Origin: Brassica napus
Lineage: Eukaryota; Streptophyta; Magnoliopsida; Brassicales; Brassicaceae
Direction: 5' to 3'
Length of the DNA: 64,000 nt
Assembly: GCF_020379485.1 (NCBI RefSeq)
Contig: NC_063448.1
Location: 10,935,726-10,999,725, forward strand
The position numbers and the translations under genes are program-made. Positions 22,013 through 34,600 of this stretch are shown here, one piece after another (within the stretch, counting starts at the first letter, position 1; every line of letters starts with the position of its first letter). The notes beneath the pieces are model-generated. The model ran no database searches, was not told the origin of the DNA, and worked only from the letters and a program-made list of their open reading frames with translations.

Positions 22013-22246
22013 AATCGTTTGGTAAGGACGTTGGGGGCCAATTGTCATGTTCACGGGTTCGACGCCAGACAGAGGCGAACTCTCCATCCATATCACCCAC
22101 ACAGATATGAACCTATGCTTTAGGGCTCATTTGAATACCTAGAGAGAAGATCTATCAGTGGGCTATACCTCCCCTTGAGGATTAGTCTGGGCCTCTCCGG
22201 GGGTCTAGGACACCCCAGGTTAAACAAAAAAAAATCTCAATCGTTT
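22013..22246 (+). mobile_element. SINE candidate 1 (tRNA-derived retroposon)
   Basis: The B box GGTTCGACGCC at 22056-22066 matches the pol III consensus exactly, and an A-box-like tggtaaggacgttgg lies about 35 bp upstream. The 3' end is A-rich (taaacaaaaaaaaa near 22222). An 8-bp direct repeat aatcgttt flanks it at 22013-22020 and 22239-22246. Confidence 0.6.
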
Positions 22247-22748
22247 CCATATGTATATTTTAATTTCATCATTAAACTATTAAAGAAAAAATAAATAAAC
22301 AAGTTTCGGTGAACCACGTGGGATTTGCCGCCAAGCAATTTTCCAACGCGAATAGATTGCCAAATGAGGTAGTAATTTCACGTGTACATTCTGCTTCAAG
22401 TTCTGACGATGAGCCTCTTTCTCGTTATATATAATTGGTATTCTTTAATCTAATTTAAATTCTTACTTTTGTTGAGCTGTGTTTCTTTTTATGTTAACAT
22501 GTCTTGTAAGTCTCTTTTTATACCCTGTATTTCTTAAATTGTCTTAAATCAATATTACAGATATACATCTATTTAAATAAATATTAGAAATAGATTTTTA
22601 AAAATATGATTGATAAATTATCTCCATTCACATGATTAACAGTTATCATATGCTGTTTTAGGGGAGAACTATAAACTTGTAGAGACTTCAGAAAATAAAA
22701 AATCCCAAATAAAAACAAGGATGATTCAATCTAAAGCATTTAATATAA

Positions 22749-22925
22749 TTATTTATTCATATTTGAATCACGCGTTTGTGGTCGGGTGGTCAAGGCGTTC
22801 CGTGGAACCCCAAGAGATCCGAATTCGAATCCGCGCCACATCAGATTTTCACGCGCATGACCATCATGGGTTGTCACATTGTCTCCGGAAATGGTTTACC
22901 ATTTTTTATTTATTCATATTTGAAT
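22749..22925 (+). mobile_element. T-tailed SINE with 20-bp target-site duplication
   Basis: A 137-bp body (22769-22905) is flanked by perfect 20-bp direct repeats TTATTTATTCATATTTGAAT at 22749-22768 and 22906-22925. The head resembles a tRNA: A-box region tggtcgggtggtcaagg at 22779 and B box aattcgaatcc at 22822-22832. The body ends in a short T run instead of poly(A), as in Au-type plant SINEs; that assignment is inference. Confidence 0.85.
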
Positions 22926-23414
22926 AAGTCATAAATGATAAAGCTACCTTTAGATTGTTTGGAAAGAAAGGACACTAGTCTAACTCAGTGTTTGCTTACT
23001 TGTTTGGTTAGTTCTGACGAGAAAAGAAAAACTATCAAAGAATTGGCAAAACATGTGTCTGGCATAATTTTGTTTAATTGAGAATTTTTTCTTAACTAAG
23101 CAAAAAAATTCAAATAGGAACAAAAAATTTTTGAATCCAAATATGAACTAAATTATAAAGTACTCTGAATAAAATAAATTTATTTGGTTTGCTAAATCAA
23201 ACAAAATATATAATTCAAACTGAACTAGCCAAAATCTAGATCTTTTTTTTTTCCAAAACATTTATGCCATTTAACCGGTTCTATTAATCCTTGATTTCAA
23301 GATAATTTGTTGCCATTTATCCCTTTTATTTATTTGTAAATTTTCGTGCCCTATTGAAGAATGATCACAGTCAGAACAAAAAAATTGTAATAAACCCCCA
23401 ACAACTCAAATTCC

Positions 23415-23678
23415 AAAAGATATAGTTTTTTTTATAACCGAGTGTCTTTACCCCACCGAAGTGGTCCAGACTAGAGATCAAAGCGACCAAGGACCAGCGA
23501 GCTGATCACCATGTGGGTCACCGTGAACGGTCTTCGGTCTCGTTCGGTCTCGGGTGCTGGAGTTCCGCATGTGAATTCTCCAGTGACTGGAATTCGAATC
23601 CTGGTGGCGAAACTAACAGCTGTGTACTATTTATCACCGAAGCAAGCCGGTCCAAAAAGAAAAAAAAGATATAGTTTT
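23415..23678 (+). mobile_element. SINE-like retroposon with 15-bp target-site duplication
   Basis: A 234-bp insert (23430-23663) lies between perfect direct repeats AAAAGATATAGTTTT at 23415-23429 and 23664-23678. It has a B-box-like aattcgaatcc at 23591-23601 and a 3' A-rich tail (ccaaaaagaaaaaa). Its B box variant is the same as in the SINE at 22749-22925, but the body is different. Confidence 0.8.
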
Positions 23679-23706
23679 ACAAAGTTGAACGATGACAAAC
23701 TTGCAC

Positions 23707-23734
23707 TCCTGTCCTGTCCTGTCCTGTCCTGTCC
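23707..23734. repeat. (CCTGT)n microsatellite
   Basis: Five to six tandem copies of a 5-bp unit, with nothing functional attached. Confidence 0.9.
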
Positions 23735-25017
23735 AACTTTGTTTGGACTCTAGTATTAATCGAACGATCTACAAATCATAGCTTGCTTTGCCAAAAGATC
23801 CGCAATAAGATTATAAGATGAATGAATTAAAGTACAAATTTGGTACGAAGTAAAAAAAATGGCGTATTTTTTTTTTTTCTTTTTACAAGCACCTGCCCGA
23901 CTTTTAAAAATAAACTGGAAGCTAAGAGCCAATACAGACTACTTATGGGAGGGAGCAAATCATTGAAGGGATTTTCCGCGAGCTTCCATTTGCTTTGTAA
24001 ATAAGAATGTGTTTTCTTATTTTTTTTCAATAGTAGATTGCCTTCAGATTAAAAAAAGAATCTATTAGATGATCCTAATAAGTAATATCTAACAGTTGAG
24101 TACGTAATAACAGACATAAATGTACTGTTATATGGCAAGTGAATCCACCCATTGTGTTCCAAACTTTAGTTAGCTAGCTCTTGTAATCATAGTGCAAAAT
24201 CTCTTAATCAGGAACCAAATTCCTTGTACTAAACAAAACCTCACTCTTAATTTTTATACTTTTGTGGATACAAAGGCATCGACTCATAAAATGAAAAAGA
24301 AAAGAAAGAAAATGCATTTTTGATTGATTTTATTGTGGTTGGAAAAAAAATCAGTCTTAAGTTTGGTTTTTGATCAAAAAAAAAAAGAAATTTGGTTTAA
24401 ATTAGAGAGAGACTCCACAAGTTTGTTATGCCAAACCATGTTGTACTATATCAAGATTCCATTCACACTTTTGTCCTCGTTCCGCTCAGCCTAATTTGAT
24501 GTATCGCAACTCATAGAAAAAAAAAACGATTATTGTTGTGTGGCATTGTGATGGATGATTCCTTATTTTTAGGGAGAATTGTGCTATTCTATTACAATTA
24601 AAAGAGGTTAAAAAACTGTACCAGAAACTTGCGACGAGTCCTTTGTTTGGTCATATCAACATGTGGATTGATTATCAAAAAAAAAAAAAAACATGTGGAT
24701 TGTCGATGAGTCCCACTTTTAACATGCAGGACCATACATTATGCAATCCATGTCGCAAATCATTTTATTTTATTTTTGTTTTTTTCCTTTATTTTTTACT
24801 TTTGAACTTTCAATACAGAATCCATTGTGGCAACACCAATAATTCACACAATTCAATAGTAGCATCATGCAGAATTTGATTATTAGAAGAAAAAAACTTG
24901 GATTAAACTAAAATCTCACTGCAAGTTTCTTCTTATCTTATATACATAAAAATCCACTGCAACCTTTGCTTTCAGACCTATAGTAAATGTTCCATGATCT
25001 AATTAACTCGCATCTCT
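23735..25017. other. Intergenic spacer, includes 3' UTR of the SFH gene
   Basis: AT-rich with several A and T homopolymers. No gene is seen. The last 100-200 bp before 25018 are likely the 3' UTR of the minus-strand SFH gene. Confidence 0.5.
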
Positions 25018-27985
25018 TCACCAGCAGAACTTCTTTCTCTGTATCATATGATCACTCATTAAAACATAGATATTAAAATAGAGTTGGAGAAAAGTTAACT
25101 GCAAATAGAGACTAACCTTGTACTTAGCTTCCTCTTGCCTGTCTATGTAACCCAAAAGTTCTTCTTGCTTCATTAAGGCCTCGTGTAATGCCTGCTCAAT
25201 ACAGATATTAGGTCATTACAAGGTTCATAATGACTTATTATCAGCATCATTGAGAGTTTTAGAACCAGCCCATTAGATGCTTTATGCTTATACCTTTTTT
25301 GCGTTGATAAGCTCTGCTTCTAGTGCATCCACGCGATAAACAGCAGTATTGAGCAACTCCTCTTTCTCGTGAGGCATCTCGGATTTCTTCAAGTGAAGGG
25401 TTTCTATCTGTTTCTCCAGATCGCATAGCCTACTTACAACAGAGGAAATGATGACTCTTTCATCGATAGTACTTGGACGAGAAGGCGAAGGAGGACGAGA
25501 TTCCCTTGCATTTGGTTCATCACACAGCTCATCTCTAGCGCTTGAGGGAATCAACTGTGAGTGCCTTATAGTCTGTGGCAGAGTCAGAGAAGCGAATAGT
25601 GCCAAAATGTTTATGAAGAACATAGTTAGCCACCTCCAGATATGACTAACCGTTCCTATTCTCTCCAAACCTGATGTATATTCAGGACCTATAACACATT
25701 CCATTATATGTCTGACATTTTAGAAATATAACAATTTAGTTTCTAGTCTTACCTTTGGAAACATTTGTAATCATCTCTTGGGACTGCCAGGCAACATCCA
25801 CAACTTTGTCCACCATTGGCACACAGTCTTCATACTCGGATAAAACACTAGGACTTACTTTACCGATGGCCTTGATCTAAAATGAAAGCATAACCAGCAT
25901 GTCAGGTCCGGTCAAGAAATAAAAACTTCTACGTTTTTCATGCAACTTGAACGCTTACATTTTCAGAAACAGGAGTTAACTTAGGTACATGATTATAAAT
26001 ATTTGTTTTTGGTGAAGACAACTCTTCTACTTCAGACCCTGACTCTGCTGTTGATGTGTCACTAGCTTTCATCTGAACCAAGAGAGGATATTACTATTAC
26101 AGTGATAAAATTTATGTTCTAAATACCAAAAAAGAATAGACACCCCTTACCCCATAATATGTTTGCTTATGAGATGGAGATATTTGAGCACCAGCATGCC
26201 TACAGAACGTCCCACCACTACGACCCATCTGCATGAAGGCTGAGAAAACCATTAGAATGATCATATATGCATAACAAAAACATAATGAACAATCAAGAAA
26301 CAATCACTCCACCTTTAGTATCTCAGGGTCCTTCCACGGCCCTTTATCAGATCTCATACAGCCTCCTTGATCTACACAAGTGCAAGTACCACCGAGAAAA
26401 TCTGGCAGCTGACTGAAAAATAACTAAACATGTTCAGATGATACAATTATGATAAGAAAACAAAACCGTTAGAAGACTCTAAGACTCCCTACCTTGCATC
26501 AATCACCTCAAGTAATTTGTTCTGGTACTTGTTTCCAAGGACCTATTAGGATCACATTGATGTAATTAATTATTCCACAAGGAAAATAAAATTTTGTAGA
26601 TATGTAAAAACAAAGGCTTTATTTAAGTTACATCTATCTTGGAGACAGTCTTTGGATCAAGAAACGATTTAACAGTGCCCCAAAGTAGCTTAAAACCAGG
26701 GCCAGCATTAATGATGAACATACGGTGAAGTGTCTTGCACATATGTCATAACAAATGTTAGTAAACTATGCTCAAAAACAGGGTTTTGCTTATAAGAAAA
26801 TGAATGGCAGGAGCAGAGCTATTACCTCAGGATAGTTATCATTATCAATCTTTTGAAGCTGGGTGATAAGATCCCTAGCAGATTTAGTAAAATTCTTTAA
26901 TCCCACGCCTTGGACATCAAGAATTGTGGTGCTGGAGTCAACGTGTCTCTTAGCAGCGATGCAGCAAGCAGGAAACTTGATGGTAACAGTTTTCTCGAAC
27001 TCTTTAACATGATATCTCAGGTATCTTTCCAATGTAGTGACTTGCAAGAGTTTGCAAGGGTCGACTCTTCCCAATCTTTCAATGTAAACAGGTCTTCCTT
27101 CTTTGTCTACACCATGGTATCCCTGAGGGTAGTATTTGAGTACTTGATCCAGTTCAGGAAACTCAAAGTCCTGCCAAGTAAAGAAACCCAGTCAGCAAAC
27201 TAATATATTTCCACGTCACCCAACAAATGAAAATTAACAAAAACCTTGTGTACCTCCAAAATGGTGTCTGTACCAAAATCCTTTCTCCATTGGATCATGT
27301 TAGCCCACATTAACTTTGCTTTTCCAAGATCGAATCTCCTAGCATACAAGAATCTACAGAAAAAAGACATGTCATGAAAACATATGCATGATCTCATCAA
27401 CCACATAAACGTTAGTACAACAACAAATACATGGATTCACATGATTATAATAGGGAAAGAAAAAAAAGGACCTAAGCATCATATGATAGTCATCAAGATT
27501 TGGAGGGAGCAACTCATCAGAGATGAGTGACTGTCGGAACTCAGACACATATCGCAACTCCTCAACATCATGTATGTCTTCAAAGGTAAGAGATGGAGTC
27601 CGATCGATGCTTCTTCCTTTGCTTGGTCTCCTCTTCCTGCTCAGAGAACGTCTTAGTTTGCTAGAAGCCTTTGACGCTTTCTTCTTGAAGATTCCGATTC
27701 TAGTCTTCTTCTCGTCCTCAGAAACTTCGATATCTGACTTCCGTTCTTTCCTCTCATCAGTGCTGGAGAAACCTTCAAAACCTTGAAAGACAAACAATTC
27801 AAGATTCTTATAAGAAAATTATACAATTGAGAAAAGTAAAAAAATATGTAATCTTCATTCTCAAGACATATAACAACCGATAATAGTAACTGTAAACCCC
27901 TAGGGAACTTGGTAAACAGAAGACGATGAAGAGATGTGAGATGAGACTTACAGGGTATTGTAAAACGATCAAGAGGACCAGACAT
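25018..27985 (-). CDS. SFH4: SEC14-like phosphatidylinositol/phosphatidylcholine transfer protein (SFH)
   Basis: Lipid-transfer protein expected to exchange PI and PC and to help organise phosphoinositides in membrane traffic. Thirteen exons give 615 residues in frame: 27952-27985, 27472-27781, 27254-27353, 26826-27170, 26632-26733, 26493-26542, 26313-26412, 26151-26228, 25959-26072, 25753-25876, 25294-25688, 25117-25191 and 25018-25038. It starts [16 protein letters not shown], the SFH signature. A Lys/Arg-rich segment, CRAL-TRIO N region and SEC14 fold follow ([29 protein letters not shown]). After the lipid domain come a hydrophobic [18 protein letters not shown], a coiled coil and a short C terminus ending KKFCW, as in nodulin-type SFH proteins. 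The symbol rests on recalled synteny with At1g19650; the paralogue SFH5 (At1g75370) is the alternative. Confidence 0.9.
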
Positions 27986-29025
27986 GATGAGAACCGATCG
28001 AAGTTGAAGAGTCGACGAGCCTTGACAATTCGGAAGAAAGAGAGAAAGCAGAGAGATATAGTGAAACGGTAGATGAAGAATTTACTGAGGAAATTTAAGT
28101 TTTTCTTAGGGTGCAGTTATGATATTTAATTAAATGTGGAATAAATGTTATTTCCATGGCCGCCGGAAATACAAAGAAATCTCTGCCATCAATGTTTGAA
28201 TATTGTCTCTTCTCTTCCCTTTCGTCTGCCTCTTCGTTTGTTTCTTTTTGATATTTTTTTTTATTAATTACAATCCAACAGCGGTTCGTTTTGTTATTAT
28301 TATTTGATTCAGACATCAAAGACACGTGTGAAGCTCTTGGCGGAAACCCACTTCTTTTCGATTATGACTTGTTTTTGTTTTTTTCTCAGAATCTTTTGAA
28401 GTTTGGCTTTGCATTAAAATAATCTGCCTGTAGACGTCAAATAATTTTTTTTATAATGTAATTAAAGTTATAAAGATATTTTATTTTTATGTAGGTAATT
28501 ATACGTGCGGTCCTACTTCGGTAATCCGGAATCTGCAATAATGCGCTAAGGACAAATTGACAAAAAAAAAACAAAATGATCAAGTAAGACACTCATTAAA
28601 AATATTAATCTAATCAGAGTAGGCTTACTTTACGATACGAGGGATGATCAATGCATGATTATGTACACACCGCTGATTGGTTTCACACGATAACACTACA
28701 TACAAGATTTTATATTTTGTCTTTATCTTCGGGAACTTACTAACGTGCACAAGTGTAGATAGAGATCAAGTATCCTCCATCACACGAACGAAAGAGATTA
28801 TTTCTTTTGCAATTTGGGAGCGTCCATTTCCATCACTTTGATCACAGCTTCTAGCAATGGCTTCTTTATTATTTACATAATTAATATTTATATAAATGTT
28901 TTTGTCTCCGAACTGCTCTGCAGTAAAAGAAAAAAACACACAACATAAATTACTAGTTTTAGTTTGCCTATAAAAGCCACAAAGTAGACTGAGCTTTTGT
29001 TTCTCTACCATATCCTGTGGGTCGA
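27986..29025. other. Spacer: SFH promoter and BBD2 3' region
   Basis: No gene is supported. The right part holds the 3' UTR of BBD2 and the left part the promoter and 5' UTR of the SFH gene. Several A/T runs are present. Confidence 0.5.
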
Positions 29026-30774
29026 TCATGTGTATTTCCTTAGTTTGCGTTTTGCTTGAAACTGGCCAAGCTTGTCTCTCCACTCAGCTGCAACATCCAT
29101 TGAAACCACACACAATACAGGACATTTAAAAAAAAAAAAAAAAAAACAGAACCAAGATCACCAAATTAAAAAAAAAAAAAAGATTTTGAAATGGGAGAGT
29201 TCAGGCAGAGGGCGAGAGTAAAGTTACCTGCTTCATCATACCGTTCTTCATTAACAGCTTGCATCATGTTGTTCAAAAGATCAAACTCTTTTGTATCGAG
29301 ACAAGGCTGACCACTTGGCCTAACACAAGTAGGAAAAAAAACACAACGTTGTTAAATTCGCGATTGTCAACGTTGTTCAGACTAATTTCACTAGCGATAT
29401 AGAAATTACCGGTCTAGTTCAGTATATAATAAACCATCAGAAGCAGGTGTTTCCTTTGATAGCTTTCCAGACTCGATGACTCTCATTCCATCACTATAAG
29501 CTAGAAACTTGTTCACTTGGACAGGTACCTAAAGAGTGAGGAGTCACACCATTTTTCAAGAGTGGTTAAGATGATCCCATGGAGAGAACTCTCTATGTGA
29601 TTGTTCCCTTTAATATAACTATAATACCTTGCATCTGACAGCTATATTAATAGCATCTGAAGGACGAAGATCGAAGCTGACACAATCCAACTTATCACCC
29701 ACCTGCAAATCCCCATTCAGAAGCAGCCTTAGCATAAGAAATAGAAATGAGACACTAAATGGAAGATGCATTTTGTAGACCAGAAGTTGCAAACCTTTGA
29801 AAGGAATAACTGCGCGTAATACGCCTCGTGAACTCTTGTGGTAACTCTAACAAGCCTAACCTGCAGGGGAAGTTGGTTACTTTCTTCATAATATAAGAAT
29901 TTGTATTAAAAAAAAAAAAGAACGGTGAGAGGAAGAAGCATAAGGCTTCACCTCGTAACCCATTTTATCTACCATCTCCATCACCACTTCATACATAGTT
30001 GGCCTTGCCTACACAAATTAATCCCTATGTTAATAACTCTCAACTGATTCACACAGAAGCTGGAGATAATAATATACAAAAACATACTATTTTGACATTC
30101 GTCATTGCTGCCATAAGTAACACACTTGGCATCTCCACTGCAATTCAAACCCAATAGAAAAGAGGAGGAGATTCAAAAACACAGGAAATAAATAGATATT
30201 ACTCAACACAAATGAACCTTAGATCCACATACAGACGATAATAGGAAGAAGAAGACCAGTTCCATCTTCCATCTTCAGCACAATAGCAGAGTGTGGAGCA
30301 TAGCTAGGAAGATTCCCACCCTGAGGATTATTGTGGACACATCGAAGTTGCCTACCGTCTCTCATCTTCACCATGAACCCATCTGGTCCACTTCTTACCT
30401 CAACTAAAAAACACCAAGAAGACATCGGTGATCAGAATCAACATATATAAAAAAAAAAAGATAAGATTTAACCGAGAATCACCAGCTTCAAGTACACTAG
30501 ACTTGACATAATCTTCATCGTTCTCGTTGAAATTCTCTGCTGTGCTTCCGTTACCATCAGAACGCGAGCTGAAAAGACACTGTATACCCTTACACCTCCG
30601 CACCATCAGAGTGACTGAAGCAACCTGGGACTTGACGTTTCTGGTCGGATTACCCCAAAACTGGTTTCTGAGAAGCCGAGGTCTCGAAACAGAGCAGTTG
30701 ACAAGTGAAGCAGACACACCCAATTGTCTGGGACGAACACTAGGGCAAACGATCGGTGCTTGAAGCGACCTCAT
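29026..30774 (-). CDS. BBD2: Bifunctional nuclease of the BFN/DUF151 family with UVR motif
   Basis: Homologue of the Arabidopsis bifunctional nucleases in basal defence response, described as RNase and DNase activities. Nine exons give 327 residues: 30483-30774, 30233-30403, 30088-30137, 29952-30008, 29795-29860, 29628-29702, 29410-29528, 29228-29319 and 29026-29087. The N-terminal 95 residues are basic and poorly conserved. The BFN core follows (EMPSVLLMAAMTNV, MGYEVRLVRVTTRVHEAYYAQL, SFDLRPSDAINIAVRCKVP). The C terminus is a UVR motif (EERYDEAAEWRDKLGQFQAK). All introns are GT-AG and frame is kept throughout. Position next to the SFH gene and CLH1 favours BBD2 (At1g19660) over BBD1. Confidence 0.93.
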
Positions 30775-31606
30775 CTTCGATACATAAAAATGAAAACTTT
30801 TTTTTTAGAATCAAACATTACCAAATATCTCTCGATTCTCAAATAGCAACTTCTTTAACTCAAAATTCTATATACAAATTACTGATACGAGACAAGACCA
30901 TAACAGCTAATATGAATTAATCTCGACGATCGGTGTATTCTCGATCAAAAAGAAGTTAAAACTATAGTTTATATTATCTCGTAGCTGGATCTGTGCGATG
31001 AACATCTAAATCGAAATATCAGAATGAGAATTGGATTCTTACCTTAAAATTCCGGAAGATTCAATTGGATGATTCAACAGATGACTAAAGGAAGTATCCT
31101 GGACATTGCACAGACAGATCAACGATGGATAAAATAATAAAGATATTTTTATCGCCTCATTTGACGATTTTGCCCCTTTTCATTAGTTGCTTGCATTTTT
31201 TTGCTTATGTTCATGGAGAGGGGTAGAAACGAGAATTCACGTTAGCTATGATGACGCGGAGGGTAACTCGTGAAATACTGACAAGTCATCAAGTAACAGT
31301 CGCCGAATAATTATCCCTGAATGGATGCCACGTGTGCGGCGCTCGTGTCAGTATGGTTGGATAAGGTTGTTTGGATAATAATATTAGATTTAGAGGGGAG
31401 AGTGACATTAGTGGACTGTTTCGTAGCGTCGAAAGTCAATGTCAACAAAATCGGCTTTAGGCCCATTTAAATAATTATTGGCCCAAATGTTATAGGTTTT
31501 TAATGGCTTCAGGTTAACTACAACAGTACTACTACCTTATGTGAAGTCCGTGAGGAGTGAGGACACACTTCTCTTTTAAAATTGGCTAAATCAACCTGCT
31601 ACGGAT
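30775..31606. other. BBD2 promoter and spacer
   Basis: Contains the BBD2 5' leader and promoter. A G-box-like ccacgtgt is at 31328. At 31594-31646 there are two adjacent imperfect copies of a 26-bp segment (caacctgcta, then ggatgtta and caatgg), the second of which may be the left end of the hAT element. No gene. Confidence 0.45.
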
Positions 31607-34600
31607 GTTAACAATGGCAACCTGCTAGGGATGTTACCAATGGGTAAAAACCCATAGGACCCTCAACCCTATTAAAATTTTAAACAAAAAACCCATATTA
31701 TTAGTATTTGAAACTCGTGGGTTTTATTTGGGCGGATCTTTGTTTGTAAATTATCCTATCGGGTATACTTTATCGGGTTTCGGTTACCCTATGGGGTTTT
31801 TTTTAGAAAGCTCACTAGTCGTTTCGTGTTTTTACCCTAATTCTTTCGTCTCTTCCCGTGAGTCGTGAGTCTCATGACCAAAGCCACAATATCGAAATCA
31901 AATATTCTTTTTTGGAAAGACGATTCTGATAAAGACACCTCGGTTTCATTGGTAAGATTGAGAAATGGGTTTTTGTATTTTGATTGATCTATCATCTTAT
32001 ACAGAGGTTTCTTATGCTTTAGAATCATGTCATGGGCATCATGGCTAACCACTGATTCTGCATTTCAATGTGTTTAGGTTAAGCGCTGATACTCTCTGTC
32101 CTTCTAACCATCTGTTTGCCTCCCTCCCCATTTGAGCTCTGTAAGTTTGTTCTTAAAACTTTTTGGAATTGGTTTTATGTTCATAAAACTCTCTGCTTTT
32201 GTTTGTTCTTAAAACTCTCTGGAAGAACTAGAACTTGGAAGAACTTGAATTGAAAATACATATGCTCTTGAGTGGGATAACCTCTGAGTTTCGTTTAGGT
32301 TGTTCTGAGATGAGACAGTATCATTATATTTACTGGAAGTTCTATTATAATATTTGGTTTGGGGATTTTGATTTGATATTGTTTCGTATTGATTTTGGGT
32401 TACGAAACAAGTTTTAATTTTGCAAAAGAAAGGTCAATGTTAATTAATTAGTGCATTTTATCTTGGTGCTATAGATCATTGGTTGGTTGATCAACGTTAG
32501 TGCTGAAACAACAACATTGTTCAATGTGTGCGCATGTGTGCCGTTACGTTAGTCTTGTGCGCCGTTACGTTAATGTTGTGCTTGTGTGTATCTTTTTTTA
32601 TTCAATAATAGCTTAAGTTTTGTGATTGTTTACTGGTTTTGCATAATGGATTCACAATCACTTGACACAATAGCAGCTCTTAATGCTGCAAATGAGCAAA
32701 TGGAGATTGATGATGAGGATGACACAAAAACTCAAGGACAAGCACAAAGTGAAACTCAACATGTTCAAGCAACTGAAACTGTGAGTCATTCTAAACGCGC
32801 AAAGTCTCTTGTTTGGAACCCTTTCGTAGTAGTAGGAGTAGTGGCAGATGAAAAAAGAAGGAGTCGTTGCATTCATTGTAATAAGAAGTTAGTATCAGAA
32901 ATCTGCCTCAGGAACATCTTCTTTGAAACAGCATTTAGAAATCTGTCTCAAAAAGCCTCATGCATCAAGTGGTGATCGTGAGTATGATCACAAGGTTGAT
33001 CGTGATATGATCAGTGAGATCATTATTTACCATGATCAGCCTTTCAAATATGTTGGGTATGAGAAGGTTAGGGCTAGGGAAAAGTATCTGAATCCCAAAT
33101 GCCAGCATATATGTAGGCAAACAGCCGGAGCTGATGTTTATAAAAGATATGAGGAAGAAAGAGAGAAGCTGAAGAAAGTGTTAGCAGAATTCAAAGGTCG
33201 GGTATCTTTTACCTCAGATATGTGGACATCTTCTACTACTATGACGGGATATATCTGTCTGACAGCTTACTATGTTGGTGAGAGCTTCGAGTTGAACAAC
33301 AAGATACTAGTCTTCTGTGAGTTGAAACCTCCACATACTGGTGAAGAAGCGGCTAATAAACTTATAGTTATTTGAAGGAGTAGGAATTAAAGAAAAAAGT
33401 CTTCTCTATGACCTTGGATAATGCTACTTATAACGTTAGTATGCAGAAGATACTCAAGCATCGACATAGCGGCAACAACTAATGCATATTTTTTACAAGT
33501 GTGGAAAATTGAATGCTTACTGATGAAGTATGCCAGTTGTGATGATCCAGTAATGAAAGAGATGGCTAAGAAAATGAGAGTTAAGTTTTCTAAGTATTGG
33601 GATGAATACAGTCTCGTTCTAGCTATGGGGGTTGTTTTAGATCCGAGATTGAAGCTGCAAATACTTAGAACAGCTTATGACGAAGTGGATCCGAGAAACG
33701 CTGAGAAAAAGGTTGAAGTTGTTAAGAAGAAATTGAAAAAGCTTTATGAAGAGTATGGAGCCAAGTTTCAGAGTTCTTCTTCAACCTCTTCAGCAACACC
33801 GACTCCATATGAGCTTCTTACTGAGTCACCATTAGAAGATGATCTGAATTATGTAAGTCTTTTGCAGTTTATAAATTCATATATCATAATCTTGTTATAT
33901 ATCTAATGTGATGCTTGTTTAATACAATAACATAGGATCTGTTTGAACTTGAGCGGAGCATCCAGCCTGGTCTAGACAATAAGAAGACAAATCTGGAGAT
34001 GTATTTAGAAGATCCTAGGCTAGATTCGAGGTCTTTTACCGACATAGAGATTTTAGGTTATTGGAAAGATCAAGAACAACACTATGGTGATTTAGCTTCT
34101 CTTGCATGTGATTTGCTCATCATTCCAATCACAACTATGGCATCAGAATCAGAATTTAGCATTGGAGGACAGATGATTAGTCCTTACAGAAACCGTCTTC
34201 TTCCAAAAAATGTTCAAGCACTCCTTTGTATTCGGAACTGGTTAAGAGGTTTTGCTGAATTTGAAGGTAGAATATTAGTTTTGATATTTGGTTTCTGATT
34301 TCATATATGAACTTTTATGTAACTACATAATTTATTTTATAATTTCAGGTGATGTTGAAGATTATTTTGATGAAGACAACTTAGACAAGGATCCAACAAC
34401 CACATCATGTAGTTCTGCAATATGAGGTTAAAACTCTTTGGTAATGTACTCTGAAACTTGACCATAGTTTAGATACTCTGAAACTTGACTGAACAGCTCT
34501 CATAGGCTTATACAATAACAGCTAGCTAACTTGGTCGAGTTTGTATATTGTGGGCTTTCTTGTTGTTACTTTGTGTAGGTTTGTACTAGTATGATTCAGC

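Noticed and set aside
22769..22840. A functional tRNA gene
   Set aside because: The head looks tRNA-like, but the acceptor stem pairs only partly and the whole unit lies inside a retroposon with a 20-bp target duplication.
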